From Maritimibacter sp. (lineage in GTDB: Bacteria; Pseudomonadota; Alphaproteobacteria; Rhodobacterales; Rhodobacteraceae): a stretch of DNA of 8,594 nucleotides. Position numbers and translations under genes: made by a program. The stretch lies in contig JAGRMP010000170.1 of the NCBI GenBank assembly GCA_020441225.1, forward strand, positions 1 to 8,594, given 5' to 3'. Positions 1 through 4,012 of this stretch are shown here, piece by piece. Below the pieces are notes generated by a model, which saw only the letters and a program-made list of their open reading frames with translations, was not told where the DNA came from and did not search any database. Every line of letters begins with the position of its first letter. Position 1 is the stretch's first letter.

Positions 1-419
1 TGTGGATGACCGTCTTCGGCGGCACCGCGATCCAGCAATTCGTGCAGGACGGGGTGACCGCGGTGCAGGATGCGCCGCTTGAGCTCAAGCTGTTCGAAAT
101 GCTCAAGGAACTGCCGCTGACCGGCATCACCTCGTTCATCGGCATCATCCTGGTCGTCGTGTTCTTTGTCACCTCGTCGGACTCGGGCTCGCTGGTGATC
201 GACACGATCACCGCCGGTGGCAAGGTCGATGCGCCGGTGCCGCAGCGGGTGTTCTGGGCCGTGTTCGAAGGCGCCGTGGCCATCGCGCTCCTGCTCGGCG
301 GCGGGCTGTCGAGCCTGCAGGCGATGGTGATCTCCACCGGCCTGCCGTTCACGGTCGTGCTGTTGGTGATGTGCTGGGCGATCATCCGCGGTCTCCAGGC
401 GGAGAAACGCGGACTTTGA
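1..419 (+). CDS. BCCT-family osmolyte transporter, C-terminal fragment
   Basis: This is the C-terminal ~138 residues of a betaine/choline/carnitine transporter (BCCT family), an inner-membrane importer of quaternary-ammonium compounds such as glycine betaine, driven by Na+ or H+. The frame is already open at the left edge, so the start lies outside. The fragment opens with WMTVFGGTAI, a typical BCCT segment, and carries the family hallmark FFVTSSDSGSLVID at about fragment residues 57-70. Three hydrophobic helices are visible, at about 42-62, 83-103 and 108-128. The protein ends with a short basic tail (RGLQAEKRGL), so the long regulatory C-terminal extension of osmosensing members such as BetP is absent. 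The stop TGA is at 417-419, and a strong hairpin follows 7 nt later. The family call is firm. The substrate cannot be judged from this end, and the upstream ATG at position 6 is internal, not the true start. Confidence 0.93.
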   Translation, partial: WMTVFGGTAIQQFVQDGVTAVQDAPLELKLFEMLKELPLTGITSFIGIILVVVFFVTSSDSGSLVIDTITAGGKVDAPVPQRVFWAVFEGAVAIALLLGGGLSSLQAMVISTGLPFTVVLLVMCWAIIRGLQAEKRGL

Positions 420-426
420 ACGCAAA

Positions 427-461
427 CCGCCCGGCCCGCGCTGTTGCCGCGGGCCGGGCGG
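427..461. terminator. Perfect 14-bp hairpin between convergent genes
   Basis: The arms at 427-440 and 448-461 are exact reverse complements (CCGCCCGGCCCGCG in the left arm) with a 7-nt loop. The hairpin starts 7 nt after the BCCT stop and lies 45 nt beyond the stop of the convergent Hsp20 gene, so it could end transcription from both sides. No T-run follows on either strand, which departs from the classical intrinsic terminator but is common in GC-rich alphaproteobacteria. Confidence 0.7.
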
Positions 462-505
462 CCTGTTCGACCTGGCGCTTGGCTCACGCGCCGTCTTGAG
501 CGGCG

Positions 506-991
506 TCAGGCGGCGGTTTTCACGTCGATCCTGTGCACCGGCTGTTTCATCTCGACCGGTTTGGGCACCGTCACCGTGAGCACGCCATTGGTGATCTCGG
601 CCGTGACGCTGTCGGGGTCGATCTCGAACGGCAGGTGCGTGGTCCGCCGGAAGCTGCCCGAGCGGCGTTCGACGCGGCGAAACTCGCGGCCTTCCTCGCC
701 GCCGGTTTCTTCGGTTTCGGCGATCTTTTCGCCCCTGATCGTCAGGGTGTCGCCGGTGATCTCGACATCGACGTCCTTGCGTTCGATCCCGGGCAGTTCC
801 GCGGTGATGCGAACCTCCTTGTCGGTCTCGCTCACATTGGTGCGCACCGGGAAATCGCTCTTGACCAGATCGCCGCGGTCGAAATCCTCAAGCAGCGTGT
901 CGAGCTGCCTGCGCAGGGCGTAGAACGGGCTTTCCGTCGCTTCGCCCCAGTCGCTCCACATCATCGGGAGCCAGTCGCGTTTCCGTGTCAT
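506..991 (-). CDS. Hsp20/alpha-crystallin family small heat-shock protein
   Basis: This encodes a 161-residue small heat-shock protein, an ATP-independent cytoplasmic holdase that forms oligomers and binds unfolding proteins until DnaK/ClpB-type chaperones refold them. The alpha-crystallin domain spans about residues 50-150. It shows the usual landmarks: ELPGIERKDV (65-74), LTIRGEK (83-89), FRRTTHLPFEID (114-125) and the signature NGVLTVTVPK (135-144). The tail ends in RIDV, a weak match to the C-terminal I-x-I/V anchor. The N-terminal arm is short and Trp-rich (W7, W12, W15), as in many alphaproteobacterial members. I chose the ATG at 989-991 because GGAGG lies 5 nt upstream of it. An in-frame ATG at 1001-1003 would itself overlap that site. 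Reading further upstream gives a longer open frame (to 1507) that runs antisense through trgA and is spurious. The gene is divergent from trgA. No CIRCE operator or convincing sigma-32 promoter was found. Confidence 0.94.
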   Translation of the reverse strand: MTRKRDWLPMMWSDWGEATESPFYALRRQLDTLLEDFDRGDLVKSDFPVRTNVSETDKEVRITAELPGIERKDVDVEITGDTLTIRGEKIAETEETGGEEGREFRRVERRSGSFRRTTHLPFEIDPDSVTAEITNGVLTVTVPKPVEMKQPVHRIDVKTAA

Positions 992-1198
992 CTGACCCTC
1001 CATCTCAGGATTGGAAACATAGGTGATATACCACAAACTTGAGGTGTGCGCCCTGATCGGGGTCAAATTTCGGCCGCTCTCGGGGGGAGAAGGGCAAGAT
1101 TCGGGGTTGCGCGCGGGCAGGGCGCGCCGGAAACTGGCGGCAAATCGAACCCTGTCCCGAGCGCATGAAACCGGCGCAGGACAAAGGAGGCAGTCCGC
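992..1198. promoter_or_regulatory. Divergent intergenic region, hsp20 / trgA
   Basis: This 207-bp spacer must hold promoters for both divergent genes. Toward trgA, TTGAGG (1039-1044) and TCAAAT (1063-1068), 18 bp apart, make a weak sigma-70-like pair and would give a leader of about 120 nt. Toward hsp20 no good -35/-10 pair was found; a CCTATGTTT stretch on the minus strand around 1015-1023 resembles the -10 part of an alphaproteobacterial RpoH promoter but lacks a matching TTG element at the expected distance. A clear Shine-Dalgarno AAAGGAGG (1183-1190) sits 8 nt before the trgA ATG. No riboswitch or RNA gene was recognised. Confidence 0.4.
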
Positions 1199-1639
1199 AT
1201 GCCCACATTTGCCCGCCTTGTCGGCGCGCTGCTGCTTGCCGGGCTCGGCGTCTACGTCGCCAGCCTGGCCAAACCCTATCTTCCCGAGGGAGAGCCCGCG
1301 GAAATGCTGCTGCCGGTGACCGCGGTCATGGGCATTATCGTGGGCTGGGTCTTCACCGGCAAACATCTCGAACGCGGGCAGGGCCGCGGCGCGGCGATCG
1401 GGGTCAGCTCGGCTCTGCTGCTCGCTTTGTGGGTCGCCTTCCTGTTCGCGGTGCAGGAGATGGTCGACCGGTCGATGCGGGGCAGCTACGGCGGCAGCCC
1501 GACCCATGCGGTACAGGACGTGTTCAACATCCTGCTCGACTACACCGCCGTGCTACAGCTCGATGTTCTCGCGGCAATGGCCGTGGGCGGCGTGATCGTC
1601 GGCGTGATCACGGCCTTCGTGGGCAAGCACACGAGGTGA
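1199..1639 (+). CDS. trgA: TrgA family membrane protein (tellurite resistance)
   Basis: This encodes a 146-residue inner-membrane protein of the TrgA family, known from the trgAB tellurite-resistance locus of Rhodobacter sphaeroides. Its biochemical activity is not established. Four hydrophobic segments are visible, at about residues 5-24, 36-53, 64-86 and 120-141. A short loop after the first contains KPYLPEGEPAE, and a polar loop follows the third (about 87-115). No cysteine and no obvious metal-binding motif is present, so direct tellurite chemistry is unlikely; a membrane-associated supporting role is more probable. The ATG at 1199 is supported by AAAGGAGG 8 nt upstream. The last codons overlap trgB: the TGA at 1637-1639 shares bases with the trgB GTG at 1636-1638, implying translational coupling. 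The family call rests on sequence recollection plus the diagnostic trgB-cysK neighbourhood. Confidence 0.87.
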   Translation: MPTFARLVGALLLAGLGVYVASLAKPYLPEGEPAEMLLPVTAVMGIIVGWVFTGKHLERGQGRGAAIGVSSALLLALWVAFLFAVQEMVDRSMRGSYGGSPTHAVQDVFNILLDYTAVLQLDVLAAMAVGGVIVGVITAFVGKHTR

Positions 1640-2799
1640 CCCTGCCGTTGTTTTTGTACGGTCCGCTGTGTCACGCGCCACTGCGGGCGGAAGTGCTCGG
1701 GACCGGGCACAGCGTGGAGGCGGCGGCGCTTTCGGGCTACCGGCTGGGGCGTGTCGCGGGGAGCGGTCTGCCGGCGCTGGTGCCGGGCGAGGGCGCGGTG
1801 CCGGGGTTGCTGGTGAGCGGGCTCGACGCGACGGCGCGGGCGCGGGCCGATTTCTTCGCGGCGGTGCTCGGGTATGAGCCGGCCGAGGTCGAAATGCGCC
1901 TTGAGGACCGCTGGCGCCGGCTGGTTGCGGCCTATCTGTTTCTTGCGGGGCCGGTCGCGACGGGGCCGGTCGAGACGGGACCTGTCGTGAACGGGCCGGT
2001 CGCGACCGACGGCGGCTGGGACCGCGACGCCTGGATCGCGCGGCTCGGCGATGTCTGGGCGTCGGCGGCGGTCGAGGTGATGGCGGGGATGGGCGACGAG
2101 AGCCCCGCAGCCATGGCCGTGCGCTGGCCGACGATGTGCATGCGGGCGGCGACGCGGATCCGGGCGGCGCGCGATACCGGCGCCGAGATCCGGGCGGATC
2201 TGACGGCCGCACGGGATGTCGAGATCCTCGCCCACCGCACGCCCTATACCGAGTATTTCAGCCTCGAGGATCCCGATCTGAGGTTTCGCCGGTTCAACGG
2301 CGCATGGTCCAACCGGGTGCGCCGGGCGGCCTTCGTCGGCGGCGACGCGGTGTCGGTGCTGCCCTATGACCCGGTGCAAGACGCGGTGCTGATGGTCGAA
2401 CAGTTTCGCACCGGCCCGCTGGTGCGGGGCGATCCGCGGCCCTGGTCGCTCGAACCGATCGCCGGTCGGATCGATCCGGGCGAAGCGCCCGAAGACACGG
2501 CGCGGCGCGAGGCGCAGGAAGAGAGCGGGCTGGCGCTGGGGGCGCTCCACAAGGTGGCGGAGTACTACCCGAGCCCGGGAGCGGTCACCGAGTATCTCTA
2601 TTCTTTCGTGGCCGAGGCCGACCTCGCGGGGTTCGGCGGACGGATCGGCGGCGAGGCGGGCGAGGACGAGGACATCCGCAGCCATGTCGTCCCGTTCGAC
2701 CGGCTGATGGCGCTGATCGACAGCGGCGAGGCGGGGACCGGGCCGCTCATCCTGTCGATCTACTGGCTTGCGCTCAACCGGACGCGGCTGCGGAGCTGA
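1636..2799 (+). CDS. trgB: TrgB: cyclotransferase-like N-terminus plus Nudix hydrolase domain
   Basis: This encodes a 387-residue cytoplasmic protein of the TrgB type, required with TrgA for tellurite resistance in Rhodobacter sphaeroides. The N-terminus (LFLYGPLCHAPLRAEVLG, residues 5-22) looks like the gamma-glutamylcyclotransferase/AIG2 fold, where a YG(T/S/P)L turn binds substrate. The C-terminal half (about 230-380) is a Nudix hydrolase. Residues 277-299 fit the Nudix box G-x5-E-x7-R-E-U-x-E-E-x-G-U exactly, with the metal-binding E292, E295 and E296. YYPSPG just beyond the box points to the ADP-ribose pyrophosphatase (NudF-like) branch, which would cleave ADP-ribose to AMP and ribose-5-phosphate; this substrate is inferred. 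The start is GTG at 1636, overlapping the trgA stop. It has little Shine-Dalgarno sequence of its own, consistent with coupling; an in-frame ATG at 1165 lies upstream of trgA and is rejected. Odd points are a four-unit GPV repeat at residues 105-124 and Ala75 where the cyclotransferase Glu is expected. Confidence 0.88.
   Translation: MTLPLFLYGPLCHAPLRAEVLGTGHSVEAAALSGYRLGRVAGSGLPALVPGEGAVPGLLVSGLDATARARADFFAAVLGYEPAEVEMRLEDRWRRLVAAYLFLAGPVATGPVETGPVVNGPVATDGGWDRDAWIARLGDVWASAAVEVMAGMGDESPAAMAVRWPTMCMRAATRIRAARDTGAEIRADLTAARDVEILAHRTPYTEYFSLEDPDLRFRRFNGAWSNRVRRAAFVGGDAVSVLPYDPVQDAVLMVEQFRTGPLVRGDPRPWSLEPIAGRIDPGEAPEDTARREAQEESGLALGALHKVAEYYPSPGAVTEYLYSFVAEADLAGFGGRIGGEAGEDEDIRSHVVPFDRLMALIDSGEAGTGPLILSIYWLALNRTRLRS
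1948..2007 (+). repeat. Four in-frame 15-bp tandem repeats inside trgB
   Basis: Four consecutive 15-bp units begin at 1948, 1963, 1978 and 1993. They encode GPVAT, GPVET, GPVVN and GPVAT (residues 105-124). Units 1, 2 and 4 are nearly identical (GGGCCGGTCGCGACG-like); unit 3 has drifted (GGACCTGTCGTGAAC). They form a flexible Gly/Pro linker between the cyclotransferase-like part and a helical middle segment. Unit size is a multiple of three, so copy-number change would keep the frame. Confidence 0.85.
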
Positions 2800-2852
2800 G
2801 GGGGGCGCCCGCGCGCGCGGGCGCATATCGCGGCGCGCGCCGCGATCCCCCC
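2800..2852. terminator. Twin perfect 20-bp palindromes within a G/C clamp
   Basis: Starting at the base after the trgB stop, a G-run (2800-2805) is followed by a perfect palindrome at 2805-2824 (half-site GCGCCCGCGC), two bases (AT), a second perfect palindrome at 2827-2846 (half-site ATCGCGGCGC) and a C-run (2847-2852). As RNA, the G-run and C-run could close a stem carrying two hairpins, giving a compact three-way junction. Position right after trgB suggests transcription termination or 3'-end protection, but there is no T-run. The remainder of the 166-bp gap holds only a weak promoter candidate and the cysK ribosome-binding site. Confidence 0.55.
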
Positions 2853-2904
2853 GTCCAAGCCAGTCTCCGGGCAGGCCCACACGCCCGCGTGACCGTGACC
2901 CGGC

Positions 2905-2933
2905 TTGAGTTCCGCCCGCCCGGACCATACACA
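2905..2933 (+). promoter_or_regulatory. Weak sigma-70-like promoter candidate for cysK
   Basis: TTGAGT (2905-2910) and TACACA (2928-2933) are separated by 17 bp, and lie about 33 bp before the cysK ATG. The -35 matches four of six consensus bases and the -10 only three, so this is tentative. It is supported mainly by its position just downstream of the twin-palindrome element, where a new transcript would need to begin. Confidence 0.3.
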
Positions 2934-2965
2934 TTCCCCGACACGATTTCAGGGAAGGCCCCGAC

Positions 2966-4012
2966 ATGGAACACCGCAGTGCGCAGCGTAAGGACCTCTC
3001 CGAACTGGTCGGCAACACGCCGCTGGTGAAGCTCAGAGCCGTCTCCGAGGCGACCGGGTGCGAGATCTATGGCAAGGCCGAGTTCATGAACCCGGGCCAG
3101 AGCGTGAAGGACCGCGCCGCGCTGTGGATCATCCGCGACGCCATCGCGCGCGGCGCGCTGGGGCCGGGCGGGACCATCGTCGAGGGCACGGCGGGCAACA
3201 CCGGGATCGGGCTCGCGCTGGTGGGGGCGTCGATGGGGTTCCGCACCGTGATCGTGATCCCCGAGACGCAGAGCCAGGAAAAGAAGGACATGATCCGGCT
3301 TGCGGGTGCGGAGCTGGTCGAGGTGCCGGCGGCGCCCTACAAGAACCCGAACAATTACGTCCGCTATTCCGAGCGTCTGGCGAAGGAACTTGCCAAGACC
3401 GAACCCAACGGCGCGGTCTGGGCGAACCAGTTCGACAACACCGCCAACGCTCTGGCCCATCTGGAGAGTACGGGGCCGGAAATCTGGGACCAGACCGGCG
3501 GCAGGGTCGACGGCTTCGTCTGCGCGGTGGGATCGGGCGGCACGCTCGGCGGCGTTGCCCGGGCGTTGCAGCCGAAGGGCGTCAAGGTGGCGCTGGTCGA
3601 TCCGATGGGCTCGGCGCTTCACAGCTATTACACCACCGGTACGCTCGCCTCGTCGGGCAATTCGATCACCGAGGGGATCGGCCAGGGCCGGATCACCGCC
3701 AATCTCGACGGCATCACGCCGGATATGTCCTATCAGGCGTCGGATGACGAAGCGCTTCCTTACGTCTTCAACATGGTCACAGGGGAGGGGCTGGTGCTCG
3801 GCGGCTCCAGCGCGATCAACATCGCGGGCGCGGTGCAGATGGCGCGTGAAATGGGGCCGGGGCACACCATCGTCACGGTGCTGTGCGACTATGGCAACCG
3901 CTATCTCTCGAAGCTCTACAACCCCGCTTTCCTGCGCGACAAGGGCCTGCCGGTGCCCGGCTGGCTCGACCGTGCGCCGCAAGCGCTGCCGGATGTGACC
4001 GAAGCGGTATGA
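2966..4012 (+). CDS. cysK: Cysteine synthase (O-acetylserine sulfhydrylase A)
   Basis: This encodes a 348-residue PLP enzyme of fold type II that joins O-acetyl-L-serine and sulfide to give L-cysteine and acetate, the last step of sulfate assimilation, in the cytoplasm. Visible landmarks are ELVGNTPLVKL (13-23), the PLP lysine in PGQSVKDR (K48), the substrate loop EGTAGNTG (73-80) and the phosphate-binding GSGGT (189-193). ITEGIGQ follows in the C-terminal half. The TAGNTG form of the loop, rather than the TSGNTG of Escherichia coli CysK, is what I expect of the Rhodobacterales homologues. The length slightly exceeds E. coli CysK (323) because of a C-terminal extension ending PVPGWLDRAP. The ATG at 2966 has AGGGAAGG 7 nt upstream. 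cysK follows trgAB as in R. sphaeroides, where the three genes were found together in tellurite resistance: cysteine and thiols both reduce and are consumed by tellurite. The stop overlaps the next start (ATGA, 4009-4012). Confidence 0.94.
   Translation: MEHRSAQRKDLSELVGNTPLVKLRAVSEATGCEIYGKAEFMNPGQSVKDRAALWIIRDAIARGALGPGGTIVEGTAGNTGIGLALVGASMGFRTVIVIPETQSQEKKDMIRLAGAELVEVPAAPYKNPNNYVRYSERLAKELAKTEPNGAVWANQFDNTANALAHLESTGPEIWDQTGGRVDGFVCAVGSGGTLGGVARALQPKGVKVALVDPMGSALHSYYTTGTLASSGNSITEGIGQGRITANLDGITPDMSYQASDDEALPYVFNMVTGEGLVLGGSSAINIAGAVQMAREMGPGHTIVTVLCDYGNRYLSKLYNPAFLRDKGLPVPGWLDRAPQALPDVTEAV

Noticed and set aside
1001..1070. Heat-shock (RpoH) promoter or ROSE-type RNA thermometer ahead of hsp20
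   Set aside because: Only a -10-like CCTATGTTT was seen, without a TTG element at the right distance, and no hairpin masking the Shine-Dalgarno sequence could be drawn beyond three base pairs.
992..1507. N-terminal extension of the Hsp20 frame into the trgA region
   Set aside because: The extension runs antisense through trgA, has no Hsp20-like sequence, and a well-placed GGAGG supports the ATG at 989-991.
1165..1635. Upstream in-frame extension of trgB from an ATG at 1165
   Set aside because: This part overlaps trgA in another frame and reads as Arg/Gly-rich non-protein sequence; the cyclotransferase-like fold begins right after the GTG at 1636.
1948..2007. CRISPR-like array
   Set aside because: The units are contiguous 15-mers without spacers and encode an in-frame peptide repeat.
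1540..3018. A 492-codon minus-strand frame over trgB
   Set aside because: Arg/Pro-rich shadow of trgB with no domain; the plus strand encodes a perfect Nudix box.
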